DNA of 64,000 bases from Deinococcus sp. KSM4-11 (GTDB lineage: Bacteria; Deinococcota; Deinococci; Deinococcales; Deinococcaceae): contig NZ_SSNX01000012.1 of NCBI RefSeq assembly GCF_004801415.1, positions 39,373 through 103,372 of the forward strand, read 5' to 3'. The position numbers were made by a program, and so were the translations under genes. The notes beneath the pieces were generated by a model. It saw only the letters and a program-made list of their open reading frames with translations. It was not told the origin of the DNA and ran no database searches. This document shows positions 17,626-26,057 of this stretch, one piece after another (position 1 is the first letter of the stretch; every line of letters starts with the position of its first letter).

Positions 17626-19053
17626 ATGAAGTACGTTTCCACGCGCGGCGCGCAGTCCCTGGGCCGCTTCTCGGATGTCCTGCTTTCGGGCCTCGCCCCG
17701 GACGGCGGCCTCGCCATGCCCGAGTTCATCCCCACCTTCGGGCCGCAGGAACTCGAGGCCCTGCGCGGCCTGCCGTACCCGGAACTGGCCTTCGCGGTCA
17801 TGCGGCCCTTCATCGACGACGTACCCGAGCACGACCTGCGCAGGATCCTGCATGTCACGTACGCGCCGGACGTCTTTCACAGCAAGGACATCACGCCGCT
17901 GACCCCGCTCGGAACCTCGGGCCTGTACCTGCTGGAACTCAGCAACGGACCGTCCCTGGCATTCAAGGACATCGCCATGCAGTTCCTGGGCCACATGTTC
18001 GAGTACGTGCTCGAAGCCCGTGACGAGCGCCTGAACATCCTCGGCGCGACCAGCGGCGACACCGGCAGCGCCGCCGAGTACGCCATGCTCGGCAAGGGCC
18101 GCGTGAACGTGTTCATGCTCTCCCCGCACGGCCGCATGAGCGCCTTCCAGCAGGCACAGATGTTCAGCCTGACCGAACCCAACATCTTCAACATCGCCCT
18201 GGAAGGCGTGTTCGACGACTGCCAGGATCTCGTGAAGGCCGTGAACGCCGACGCGGACTTCAAGGCCCGCTTCGAGATCGGAGCCGTGAACTCCATCAAC
18301 TGGGCGCGGGTGCTGGCGCAGGCCGTGTATTACTTCAAGGCCTACTTCGCCCTGAACCTGCCCGCCGGTACAGAAGTGGACTTCAGCGTGCCCTCGGGGA
18401 ACTTCGGGAACGTGTTCGCCGGCTTCCTCGCCCGGAGCATGGGCCTTCCCATCGGGCAGCTGCTGGTCGCCAGCAACGAGAACGACGTCCTGTACGAATT
18501 CTTCTCCACGGGCGTGTACCACGTCCGGCCCGCCGCGCAGGTCGCCGCCACATCCAGCCCCAGCATGGACATCGGCAAGGCCAGCAACTTCGAACGCTAC
18601 CTGTACGCCATCACCGGCAACGACGCCCCGCAGACGCACGGCTGGTGGCAGGAGGTTGGCCAGGGCCGCCCGGTCGACCTGCGCGGCACGCCCCATTGGG
18701 ACGCCGTGAAAGCCAGCGGCCTGCGCGGCGGACGCAGCACCCACACCGACCGCCTGGGCACCATCCGCAGCATCGACGAGCGCTTCGCCCGCCTGATCGA
18801 CCCGCACACAGCCGATGGCGTCCTGGTGGGTGAACGCCACCAGCGCCCCGGCGTTCCGATGGTCTGCCTGGAAACCGCGCTGCCCGCCAAGTTCGAGGAG
18901 ACCGTGCAGGAGGCCGTTGGGCGCACGCCGGAACGGCCCGAGCGTTTCGCTGGCATCGAGCACGCCAGGAAGGTCTTCGAGGTGCTGCCGAACGACGTGA
19001 ACCGGCTCAAGGCGTACATCGCGCAGCACCTACAGGCCGCCCAGCGGAGCTGA
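17626..19053 (+). CDS. thrC: Threonine synthase
   Basis: The 475-residue enzyme is of the longer (fungal/proteobacterial-like, ~430-510 residue) class: it opens with KYVSTRGAQSLGRFSDVLLSGLAPDGGL and has the PLP lysine Lys114 in NGPSLAFKDIAMQF and the phosphate-binding ATSGDTGSAA loop. It converts O-phosphohomoserine to threonine in the cytosol, the last step of threonine biosynthesis. I chose the ATG at 17626 because GGGAGG lies 8 bp upstream; a GTG-type start further up lacks support. No other thr genes are near. It is well conserved with no missing residues. Confidence 0.96.
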   Translation: MKYVSTRGAQSLGRFSDVLLSGLAPDGGLAMPEFIPTFGPQELEALRGLPYPELAFAVMRPFIDDVPEHDLRRILHVTYAPDVFHSKDITPLTPLGTSGLYLLELSNGPSLAFKDIAMQFLGHMFEYVLEARDERLNILGATSGDTGSAAEYAMLGKGRVNVFMLSPHGRMSAFQQAQMFSLTEPNIFNIALEGVFDDCQDLVKAVNADADFKARFEIGAVNSINWARVLAQAVYYFKAYFALNLPAGTEVDFSVPSGNFGNVFAGFLARSMGLPIGQLLVASNENDVLYEFFSTGVYHVRPAAQVAATSSPSMDIGKASNFERYLYAITGNDAPQTHGWWQEVGQGRPVDLRGTPHWDAVKASGLRGGRSTHTDRLGTIRSIDERFARLIDPHTADGVLVGERHQRPGVPMVCLETALPAKFEETVQEAVGRTPERPERFAGIEHARKVFEVLPNDVNRLKAYIAQHLQAAQRS

Positions 19054-19129
19054 CCGCTGCTGCTTGGCAGGCTGCTGGCCGTGGAGGCCATGTGAGGCCT
19101 GAACCGGCGCTTCCCGGCGCTGTTCCGGG

Positions 19130-19777
19130 TCACTTTACGGCGTAGTGCAGGGTGGCGCTGTCGTCCAGCCCGATCGTATGCGTGCCGCTGGTGGTGGTGT
19201 TGGTGATGACCAGGACGTTCCAGACGCGCGTGTAGGGAAGGTTCACGGTGTGGGCGGCGGCGCCGCAGGTCAGCTGGCCGGACACCGTGTCGTCCTGGGT
19301 GACATACACCGGGTACCGCAGCATGGATCCGCTCACGGTGGCGGTGTATTCGCGCAGCGGCGTGCCGCCCTGCGCCGACGTGAACCCGGCCGAGTCGAGG
19401 TACGCGGCCTGGGCGGTCGGGGCCGTTTCTGTCAGGGTCGAGGCGCACCCGGCGCTCAGGCCGGCGAGGCCCGCTTTGGGCGAGGAGGTGGTCTTCGACT
19501 CGATGCCGGTGGCGCTCGTGGGCAGCGCGAGGGTGGCGGTGCCGGCGCTGCTCACGCTGGCTGTGGCGATGGCCGTGATGGGCGTGGTGGAGGTGGAGGC
19601 GAAGATGGCGAAGGTGCCGGCTCCGGAAGTCCACGGCTGATCCCCCCGGCTGCCGGCGTTCAGGGTGACGCTCAGCGACTTGGCGGGCGTGGCGGTGGCC
19701 TGCGGCGTGCCTCCCCGCCCACAGGCACAGAGGACGGCGCAGAGGGTGAGCGTGGCGAACGGCAGCAGTCTGGTCAC
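19130..19777 (-). CDS. Predicted lipoprotein of unknown function
   Basis: The 215-residue protein begins with a basic-hydrophobic signal and lipobox LCAC, so Cys19 is probably lipidated. The mature part is Thr/Ser/Ala rich and beta-strand-like, with two further Cys (AGCAST and LTCGAAAH) that could form a disulfide outside the cytosol. No known domain is seen. The start is GTG, 6 bp after a TACGCT -10 box (19784-19789), so the transcript appears leaderless with a GTG start. It converges with thrC. Confidence 0.75.
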   Translation of the reverse strand: MTRLLPFATLTLCAVLCACGRGGTPQATATPAKSLSVTLNAGSRGDQPWTSGAGTFAIFASTSTTPITAIATASVSSAGTATLALPTSATGIESKTTSSPKAGLAGLSAGCASTLTETAPTAQAAYLDSAGFTSAQGGTPLREYTATVSGSMLRYPVYVTQDDTVSGQLTCGAAAHTVNLPYTRVWNVLVITNTTTSGTHTIGLDDSATLHYAVK

Positions 19778-19929
19778 GGCTGCAGCGTAGTGCGTGTGGC
19801 CGGGGAGCGGGAGCCGCCCTGTATGACACGCCCCGTGCCGGGCGAAGCCGCCTGGGCCGCTGCCTGAAGATCACGAACAGTGTGTGCCCTGGCCCTGCTC
19901 TGGGCGCGGCGCGGGCCTAGACTCCGCGC

Positions 19930-20580
19930 ATGTCTGAAACGACCGACGTCTTCATCGATTTCCTGTGCCCCTACGCCTGGCGCGGCGTGGAACTCGCCGC
20001 CGTGCTGCGCGAACAGGGCGAATCCTTCCGCCTGCGGCACTATTCGCTGGTCGAGGGCAACCACGCCGCCAACCAGAAGGAACACACTTGGAACCTTACG
20101 GATCAGCCGCTGGACGCCCCGGACGGGGACGGGTACATGAAGCACCAGACGCCCAGCCTGCGCGCGTTCCTGGCGGCGACCGCCGCCGCCCGGCAGGGCG
20201 AGGAGGCCCTGTGGGCCTTCAGTCTGGCCCTGTTCCGCCTGCGCCACGAGCAGCAGCGAGAGCTGGACGACGCTGCGATGTCAGACGCCGCCGCCCAGGC
20301 AGGACTCGATGCCGCCCGTTTCGAGCAGGATCGGCAGGACGAGGCCGGGCTGCGCGCCGACCTGCGGGCCGAGCAGGAGGCGTCGCGCGAGATCGGCGTG
20401 TTCGGTACGCCCACGTACGTCCTGCCGGGCGGTGAGGCCGCGTACTACCGCTTCGAGAACCTGACCCGCGACCCCGCCACCGCCCGCGAGTGGTGGAACC
20501 TGTACACCACGGTGCTGCGCAGCGATCCGGGCGTGGCGACCATCAAGCGCGCGAGGAACCGCCCGGCCCAGCGCATGTGA
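19930..20580 (+). CDS. DsbA-family thioredoxin-fold protein (FrnE/2-hydroxychromene isomerase-like)
   Basis: The 216-residue protein has the thioredoxin fold with a large helical insertion: DVFIDFLCPYAWRG at 6-19, then GVFGTPTYVLPGG near 156-168 carrying the cis-Pro loop. The usual CxxC is CPYA, so only the first Cys remains. This fits the FrnE/DsbA-like clade but argues against disulfide formation by the normal two-Cys mechanism; glutathione- or bacillithiol-type chemistry or isomerase activity is possible. No signal peptide, so cytosolic. TAGACT lies 6 bp before the ATG (leaderless). The next gene overlaps its stop. Confidence 0.85.
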   Translation: MSETTDVFIDFLCPYAWRGVELAAVLREQGESFRLRHYSLVEGNHAANQKEHTWNLTDQPLDAPDGDGYMKHQTPSLRAFLAATAAARQGEEALWAFSLALFRLRHEQQRELDDAAMSDAAAQAGLDAARFEQDRQDEAGLRADLRAEQEASREIGVFGTPTYVLPGGEAAYYRFENLTRDPATAREWWNLYTTVLRSDPGVATIKRARNRPAQRM

Positions 20581-21377
20581 CCGCCCCGCCCGCCGCCGTG
20601 CAGCGGGCCTTCGGTCTCCGGGGCACCCCGGAACCCCTGTCTGGGGGCAGGGGCACATCCTGGCGGATCGGTCCGGCCGTGCTGAAACCGGCGGATCAGT
20701 CTCCAGCGGAACGGGCATGGCACGCGGCCGTCCTGGGGCCAGTCGTGGAGGGTCACGTCCGGGTCGCGCGGCCGCTGAGCACGGCCGACGGCCAGCTGAT
20801 CGTGGACGGCTGGATGGCCACGGCGTTCGTGTCCGGTCAGCACCAGCCCGGCCGCTGGCTGGACATCGTGCAGGCGGGCGAGCATCTTCATCGTCAGCTC
20901 GCTGCGGTGCCCCGGCCTGCCTTCCTCGCCGCGCGCCGGGATCCCTGGGCCGTGGCCGACCGGGTGGCGTGGGGAGACCAGCCCGCCACGCCCTTCCTGG
21001 CGGCGCGCCATGTGCGGCGCCTGCTCTCGTGCTGCCGGCCCGTGGACGCGGCATTACAGGTCATTCACGCGGATCTGACGGGCAACGTCCTGTTCGCCGC
21101 CCTGGAGCGGCCGGCCATCATCGACTTCTCGCCGTACTGGCGTCCTGCTCCCTACGCCTCCGCCATCGTCGTGGTGGACGCCGTCGTATGGGAGGGAGCC
21201 GATCCCGCCGTGTTCCGTACGCTCACCGCTCAGCCGGGCTTCGCGCAGCTGCTGCTGCGGGCGCTGCGGTTCCGCATGGTCACGGACGCCATGCAGCGGG
21301 GCGTTGAGGTCGTGCCCCCGGAACGCGATCCCTACCAGCGGCTGGTGGATCTCACGTGTGACTGGGCGTCCTCGTAG
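20577..21377 (+). CDS. Aminoglycoside-phosphotransferase-like kinase (TIGR02569-like)
   Basis: The 266-residue protein has the APH/choline-kinase fold: an N-lobe with WRIGPAVLKPAD, catalytic loop VIHADLTGNVLF (the HxDxxxxN motif), and metal-binding AIIDFSPYWRPAPYA. The wording of the catalytic region matches a small family known mainly from actinobacteria (TIGR02569), whose substrate is unknown. Start is taken as GTG 20577-20579 overlapping the previous stop (GTGA); no good ribosome site is seen, so translation is likely coupled to the DsbA-like gene. Confidence 0.8.
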   Translation: MTAPPAAVQRAFGLRGTPEPLSGGRGTSWRIGPAVLKPADQSPAERAWHAAVLGPVVEGHVRVARPLSTADGQLIVDGWMATAFVSGQHQPGRWLDIVQAGEHLHRQLAAVPRPAFLAARRDPWAVADRVAWGDQPATPFLAARHVRRLLSCCRPVDAALQVIHADLTGNVLFAALERPAIIDFSPYWRPAPYASAIVVVDAVVWEGADPAVFRTLTAQPGFAQLLLRALRFRMVTDAMQRGVEVVPPERDPYQRLVDLTCDWASS

Positions 21378-21435
21378 GGTAGACCGTGACCGTCCGGTCT
21401 GCCCGGGGCGGCGGATTCGTCCTGGCGGCGCGGCG

Positions 21436-22581
21436 TCACTCGTGGTCGGGGTTCAGGCCTAGGCGCCGCGCGACCTCGCCCGTGGGCCGCTCGAGTCCGC
21501 TGCGAACGTCCATGTACCCGCGGTACGCGTCGTCGAAGCTGTAGACCAGTTCGGTCATCACGCCGTGTTCCCCCACGTCCAGGCCCTGAATCCGGAAGCC
21601 GGCGCGCAACTTGGGCACGATCACGGCGCTGTTGGTGAGGTGATGCTGACTCCGGATCAGGTCGTACCGCTGTTCTCTCAGGAACGACAGGATGACCGGC
21701 AGCAGGCGCGTGTACAGGCCCTGCCCCCGGTGCGCGGGCAGGAAACCGGTGTTCGACATGTACGCCGTGCGGCGGTCACGCTGCCGCGAGGCGTGCCAGC
21801 CGACGACCTGACCTCCGTGTGCGACCAGCCACGTGTACGCGGGAGCCTCCGGGAGGGGGTACGGGGCCGGACGCTTCCAGTCGAACGACACCGTGTCGTA
21901 GACGGCACTTTCCAGTTGCGCGTAGACTATGCGGTAGGTGGCCTCTGGAACGCGGTGCAGGGTGTATCCACCGCCCAGGTCCACGCCCGATTCGGCGTCC
22001 ATCGGCAGGGGCATGGATGGAGGGGCTGCGGTAGTCGTGGCGGGTCTGGCCCGCACGCCCAGTCGCCGCGCCGTCTCGCCGTGCGCCTGTCGAAAGCCGC
22101 TGCGGACGTGCATGGCGTCACGGTAGGTGGCGTCTAGCGATAGGGTCAGGGCCACGTTCAGGCCGCCCTCGTAGGCGTTCAGGCCCTGGAGCAGAAAGCC
22201 CGCGCGCAGCTTGGGAATGATCACGCGGTTGTTCGTGGCACGGTGGTGGCTGGTGACCAGCGTGTATCCGGCCGCCTGGAACGCGTCCAGCACCTGCGGC
22301 AGCAGTCGGGTGTACAGGCCTCGGCCTTGGTGCTGCGGCAGGATGCCCGTGTCGGCCATGGAGACCGTGCGCTCGTCGGTCTGGTGCGAGAACTGCCAGC
22401 CGACCAGCTCGGCGCCGTGGTACACCCCCCAGCGGAAGGTCTCACCCGGTGGCGGCGGGGCCTTGGCAGGCGGCCCGAAGTCGTACCGCCACGTGCCGCC
22501 GAAGATCTGCCGGTTCAGCCGGGCGCAGGCGTCCCGGTAGGTCTCCGGGCGGATCGGGCGGAGCGTGTAGCCGCCGCCCAG
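21436..22581 (-). CDS. Tandem GNAT N-acetyltransferase
   Basis: About 381 residues holding two complete GNAT domains that are clear duplicates. Each opens with LGGGYTL, has a GWQFSHQTDERTVSMADTG / GWHASRQRDRRTAYMSNTG strand, the acetyl-CoA loop LPQHQGRGLYTRLLP / LPAHRGQGLYTRLLP, and an NxxVIIPKLRAGF ending. The substrate is unknown. No ATG, GTG or TTG fits the start: the frame is open into aguA, yet the domain begins right after the aguA stop. The best candidate is CTG at 22579-22581, 8 bp after GGGGAG, so initiation may be non-standard and coupled to aguA. Confidence 0.85.
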   Translation of the reverse strand: MGGGYTLRPIRPETYRDACARLNRQIFGGTWRYDFGPPAKAPPPPGETFRWGVYHGAELVGWQFSHQTDERTVSMADTGILPQHQGRGLYTRLLPQVLDAFQAAGYTLVTSHHRATNNRVIIPKLRAGFLLQGLNAYEGGLNVALTLSLDATYRDAMHVRSGFRQAHGETARRLGVRARPATTTAAPPSMPLPMDAESGVDLGGGYTLHRVPEATYRIVYAQLESAVYDTVSFDWKRPAPYPLPEAPAYTWLVAHGGQVVGWHASRQRDRRTAYMSNTGFLPAHRGQGLYTRLLPVILSFLREQRYDLIRSQHHLTNSAVIVPKLRAGFRIQGLDVGEHGVMTELVYSFDDAYRGYMDVRSGLERPTGEVARRLGLNPDHE

Positions 22582-22586
22582 GTCGG

Positions 22587-23645
22587 TTACTCCCCGTTCC
22601 AGATCGGTCCCGCCGGCTGCTGCTGCGTGATGCAGTGGAAACTCCCGCCCCCCCCGATGATCTCGCGGCTGCTCAGGCCGATCACTGTCCGGCCCGGAAA
22701 CAGCGGTGTCAGGATCTCCAGTGCGGAGGCGTCGTTCGGGTCGCCGTACTGCGGCACCACCACGAAGCCGTTGCCGATGTAGAAGTTCGCGTAGGTGGGC
22801 GGAAGTCGTCCTTCCGCACCCTCCAGGTACTCGGCCGGCAGCGGCAGTTCGACGATTCGGAAGGGCTGGCCGTGGGCGTCCGTCATGCGGCGCAGGGTCA
22901 GCAGATTCCGGGCCATGACCTCGTGGTTCGGGTCGTCCTCGTCGGGTTCCACGCTGGTCACGAGGGTCGTCTCGTCGGTGAAGCGCGTGATGGTGTCGAT
23001 GTGGCCGTCGGTGTGGTCGTTTTCCAGGCCGCCGTCCAGCCACAGCAGGTTCTCCACTCCCAGCGTGTCCATGAGCAGGGCCGCGTACCCGTCCTCGGTC
23101 AGGCCCGGGTTGCGCGTGGCGGCCAGGAAGCACGACCGAGTGGTGAGGCCCACACCCGCGCCGTTCACCTCCAGCCCGCCGCCCTCGAGCACGAAGGGCA
23201 GCGCCCAGCGGTGCGCGCCCAGCTGCCCGGCCACGTACTCGGGCACGCGGTCGTCGTTCAGATAATTGAACTTGCCGCCCCAGGCGTTGAACCGCCAGTC
23301 GGTCAGCGCCACCGCGCCGTCCGGGCGGCGCACGAAGATCGGGCCGTTGTCGCGCACCCACACGTCGTCCAGCGGCACCCGGTGAAAGGTGACGTCCACG
23401 CCCGCGAGCCGCGTGCGGGCGTCCGCGTCGCTCTCATCGTCCCGCACCAGCAGGTGCACGGGTTCATAGCCCGCGATGGTGCGGATCAGCACCGCGAACT
23501 CGGCCCGGACGCCCTCCAGGTGCCCGAACCACAACTCGTCCCCCTGCGGCCAGCTCATCCAGGTGGCGGCGTGCTCGGCCCACTCGGGCGGCATGGCGAA
23601 GCCCAGCTCACGCGGGGTGGGATCGTGGGAAGCGGCGTCGGTCAT
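22587..23645 (-). CDS. aguA: Agmatine deiminase
   Basis: The 352-residue protein has the pentein fold with family motifs MSWPQG, DDVWVRDNGPIFV, FNAWGGKFN, LEGGGLEVNG, DGHIDTITRF and the nucleophile Cys338 in GGGGSFHCITQQQP. It hydrolyses agmatine to N-carbamoylputrescine and ammonia, the substrate of aguB at 7621-8514. The ATG follows TCTAAT by 7 bp with no ribosome site, a leaderless-type start. The downstream GNAT gene begins about 5 bp before its stop region and may be co-translated. Confidence 0.97.
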   Translation of the reverse strand: MTDAASHDPTPRELGFAMPPEWAEHAATWMSWPQGDELWFGHLEGVRAEFAVLIRTIAGYEPVHLLVRDDESDADARTRLAGVDVTFHRVPLDDVWVRDNGPIFVRRPDGAVALTDWRFNAWGGKFNYLNDDRVPEYVAGQLGAHRWALPFVLEGGGLEVNGAGVGLTTRSCFLAATRNPGLTEDGYAALLMDTLGVENLLWLDGGLENDHTDGHIDTITRFTDETTLVTSVEPDEDDPNHEVMARNLLTLRRMTDAHGQPFRIVELPLPAEYLEGAEGRLPPTYANFYIGNGFVVVPQYGDPNDASALEILTPLFPGRTVIGLSSREIIGGGGSFHCITQQQPAGPIWNGE

Positions 23646-23669
23646 GCCGGGTATTAGACCAGACGCCGG

Positions 23670-24008
23670 TCAGGTCGGGCGGTCGGTGAGCGTGACCCGC
23701 AGGGGCGCACGTTTGCCTATCTCGACCTCGGTGGCCCGGGTGATGCCCACGCCCGCCCACGCGGCGCTCCCAGCAGGAAGCTGGACGTGCAGCAGCCGGA
23801 CGCGGTGACCGGCCGAGACCAGCAGCGTCGCCTTCAGTTCCCCGGCGCGGATGCAGCGGGCGTTGATCGGGCAGCGGCTGTCCTGCACGCGGATCAGCGT
23901 GACGGTCTGCTGGCCCAGCTGGCCTGTCTGGCCGGGCGTCAGGGTCAGCGTGGCGGCCGGAGCCCAGGAGGCGAGGCCCAGAACTAGCACGGACAGGAAG
24001 CGCTTCAT
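23670..24008 (-). CDS. Small secreted protein of unknown function
   Basis: The 112-residue product has a signal peptide (MKRFLSVLVLGLASWAPAA, probable cut near residue 20) and a ~90-residue beta-rich mature part with one Cys pair in DSRCPINARCIRAGE, a pattern seen in many small secreted bacterial proteins where the two Cys form a disulfide. Function unknown. The ATG at 24006-24008 is chosen because it opens the signal peptide; a longer frame upstream is arginine-rich and implausible. Confidence 0.72.
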   Translation of the reverse strand: MKRFLSVLVLGLASWAPAATLTLTPGQTGQLGQQTVTLIRVQDSRCPINARCIRAGELKATLLVSAGHRVRLLHVQLPAGSAAWAGVGITRATEVEIGKRAPLRVTLTDRPT

Positions 24009-24055
24009 GCAGGCAGTGTGCGGGTCGCGGCTGAACGCAGCCTGACGGGGGCGGT

Positions 24056-24325
24056 CTAGCCGATCAGTGGAGCGTCCTCGCTGCCGGCCAGCGCGTGGAA
24101 GTGCGCGGCCTTCTCGCGCAGGTTCATGGCGGCGTAGCACTCGGCCAGTTTGGCGGCGAAGAACTGTGTGGCGCGGATGTCCTCGCGCTGCTCCGCACTT
24201 TCCAGGCACTCGCGGTAGTGCAGCACCGCCAGGTGGTATTGAGCGGCCTGAGCGGCATGCTCGGCCCGGCAGTGGCTCATGCGGAGGGACACGATGTCCC
24301 GCTGGGCGCTGCTGACGGCCTTCAT
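24056..24325 (-). CDS. Small helical (single TPR-like) protein, 89 residues
   Basis: Almost the whole chain is predicted helix: AAQAAQYHLAVLHYRECLESAEQ and AAKLAECYAAMNLREKAAHFH resemble one TPR pair. Soluble and probably an adaptor; I do not recognise a family. The ATG at 24323-24325 is 7 bp after TACACT with TTCACC 16 bp further upstream, a leaderless promoter that fixes the start. Confidence 0.68.
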   Translation of the reverse strand: MKAVSSAQRDIVSLRMSHCRAEHAAQAAQYHLAVLHYRECLESAEQREDIRATQFFAAKLAECYAAMNLREKAAHFHALAGSEDAPLIG

Positions 24326-24472
24326 AGACGGCAGTGTAAGCGGTCGGCGGCGCAGGTGAATGAAAGATGAAGCAGCATTGCCAACGTCATACACGCACTT
24401 TTTCGGCCAGCAGCGGAATGCGCGGGCGCAATTACTGCACCGCCGTTCCCCCGGGCAGGGCGTGGCGCCGGC

Positions 24473-25861
24473 TCACATCACGCGGGCACGCACGCTCAGG
24501 CCGGGCAGGCTCACGCCCTCCAGTCTGACCTTCAGTTCGGCGCCCAGCGGCGCGGACGTGCTCAGCGGCAGGTCGAGGGCGAGTTCCGGGATCAGCAGCG
24601 TCGCCTGCGGCCCCCGCCGGTCCACGACGATGGCCGTCCATTCGCGTTCCGGCTGCGCAGCCACGTAGCGCAGCGTGTGGTGGCGGCGGCTCTGGCGCTC
24701 GGCCTGCCGCGTCCCGTCGGCGTTCAGCGCCGCCTGCGCGATATGCGACGCCATCACCCGGCCCGGCATCGGGTCTGCGCCCGCCAGGAAGGCCCGCAGT
24801 TGCTGGTGCACGACCAGATCCAGGTAGCGGCGCATGGGACTGGTCACCTGCGCGTACAGGTCGAGGCCCATGCCGTGGTGTGGCCCCGGCGCGGGCTGAA
24901 AGCGCGTCCGGGCCAGGGTGCGGCGCCGGGCCCACTGCGCACTGAGGCTGTCGCCACGCACCTCACGGGTCGGATGATCCTGTGTGGCGAAGGGCACGGG
25001 AATGCCGTTGTCGTCCGCGAAGATCGCCGCGCCCCAGCCAGCCAGCGTCATGCACTCCTGCACCACGAACCGCATCTCAGGCTTGGGCATGGGCAGAATC
25101 GTCACACCGTGCTCGTCGGCCTTCAGGCGCACTTCCGGCAGGTCGATGGTCAGCGCGCCTTCGGCCTCGCGCAGCGCCCGGCTGGCCCGCGCGAGGCGCT
25201 GCAGGGCCACGAAGGGCGGGGCGCCCGCGTCCAGTTGCGCCTGCGCCTGCGTGTAGCTCAGGCGCGTGACCCGCACGGTCGTGAGCTGCACGTCCACGGC
25301 GTCCGCGTTGCCGTCCGCGTCCAGATCCAGCGACACCGACAGCGCCGGCGAGGTGGGGTGCAGGCCCAGCCCGGCCTGCTCGACCAGCGCGTCTGGAAGC
25401 ATGCCGGTAGTGGAATCCGGCAGGTACAGGGTCGCGCCGCGTGAGCGGGCTGCCTCGTCCAGGACGCTGTCCGGGGGTACCAGGGCGGCCACATCGGCCA
25501 CGTGCACCCACAGGCGGGTCAGGCCGCCGGGAAGCGTCTCGATGGCCACGGCGTCATCGGGGTCGCGGTTGCCCTCGTCGTCGATTGCCCAGGCGTCCAG
25601 GTGGGTCAGGTCGAGGCGCGTCTCGTCGGGGAAGGGCGGAATCGGCAGGTCGAGGGGCACGGTGGTGGCGTGCAGGCGGTCCGCGTAGGGCGTGCGGGCC
25701 TCAGTCCACAGGCCGGTGCGGAGCAGCAGGGCGTGCGCGGCTTCGGGCGTCTCGCTCTGTCCCAGGTCGCGCATGGTGCGGCTCTTGTCCTGTTTGCCGC
25801 GCGCCAGCAGCTCGATTTCGGTGCGCTGGGCGGGCGTGAGGTTGGGCAGTGGGGCAGTCAT
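24473..25861 (-). CDS. RNase II/RNase R-family 3'-5' exoribonuclease
   Basis: The 462-residue protein is the RNB catalytic domain with the acidic site AIDDEGNRDPDDAVAIE (Asp94-Asp103) and RNA-binding/catalytic regions TSPMRRYLDLVVHQQLRAFL. It ends in an S1-like strand set but lacks the long N-terminal cold-shock domains of E. coli RNase II/R, so it is the short Deinococcus form; D. radiodurans has such a functional enzyme. It degrades single-stranded RNA. The ATG at 25859-25861 lies 8 bp after TATCCT, again leaderless; a longer frame to 25942 has no start signals. Confidence 0.93.
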   Translation of the reverse strand: MTAPLPNLTPAQRTEIELLARGKQDKSRTMRDLGQSETPEAAHALLLRTGLWTEARTPYADRLHATTVPLDLPIPPFPDETRLDLTHLDAWAIDDEGNRDPDDAVAIETLPGGLTRLWVHVADVAALVPPDSVLDEAARSRGATLYLPDSTTGMLPDALVEQAGLGLHPTSPALSVSLDLDADGNADAVDVQLTTVRVTRLSYTQAQAQLDAGAPPFVALQRLARASRALREAEGALTIDLPEVRLKADEHGVTILPMPKPEMRFVVQECMTLAGWGAAIFADDNGIPVPFATQDHPTREVRGDSLSAQWARRRTLARTRFQPAPGPHHGMGLDLYAQVTSPMRRYLDLVVHQQLRAFLAGADPMPGRVMASHIAQAALNADGTRQAERQSRRHHTLRYVAAQPEREWTAIVVDRRGPQATLLIPELALDLPLSTSAPLGAELKVRLEGVSLPGLSVRARVM

Positions 25862-26011
25862 CTCGGCCCAGGATAGTGGTTGGCTCCTAGACTCATGGAA
25901 TGTGAAGTCTGCCTTGCTACTCCTCCTGAAGGATATGCCCATGCTCTGGGGAGAACCGGCGTCTGGGTGCGGAACTCAGGGCTTCCTGAGGCCCGTGATG
26001 ATAAACTCAAC

Positions 26012-26029
26012 TTGACAATCTGGTAGATT
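26012..26029 (+). promoter_or_regulatory. Promoter -35 TTGACA overlapped by an AATCT-GGT-AGATT dyad, upstream of the DUF4097 operon
   Basis: TTGACA at 26012-26017 shares its last base with the perfect inverted repeat AATCT (26017-26021) / AGATT (26025-26029). The -10 is unclear (TTCTAT is the nearest at 17 bp). A regulator bound to the dyad would control the 26058-28077 genes. Confidence 0.5.
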
Positions 26030-26057
26030 CATGTTTCTATTTACCCAGGAGGCGAGC

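Noticed and set aside
17236..19029. Minus-strand frame of 597 codons opposite thrC
   Set aside because: Antisense shadow of the well-conserved threonine synthase; no ribosome site or domain.
22626..22660. Frameshift at an eight-base homopolymer in aguA
   Set aside because: The reading frame through the run gives the intact family motif GGGG-SFHCITQQQP, so the gene is in frame.
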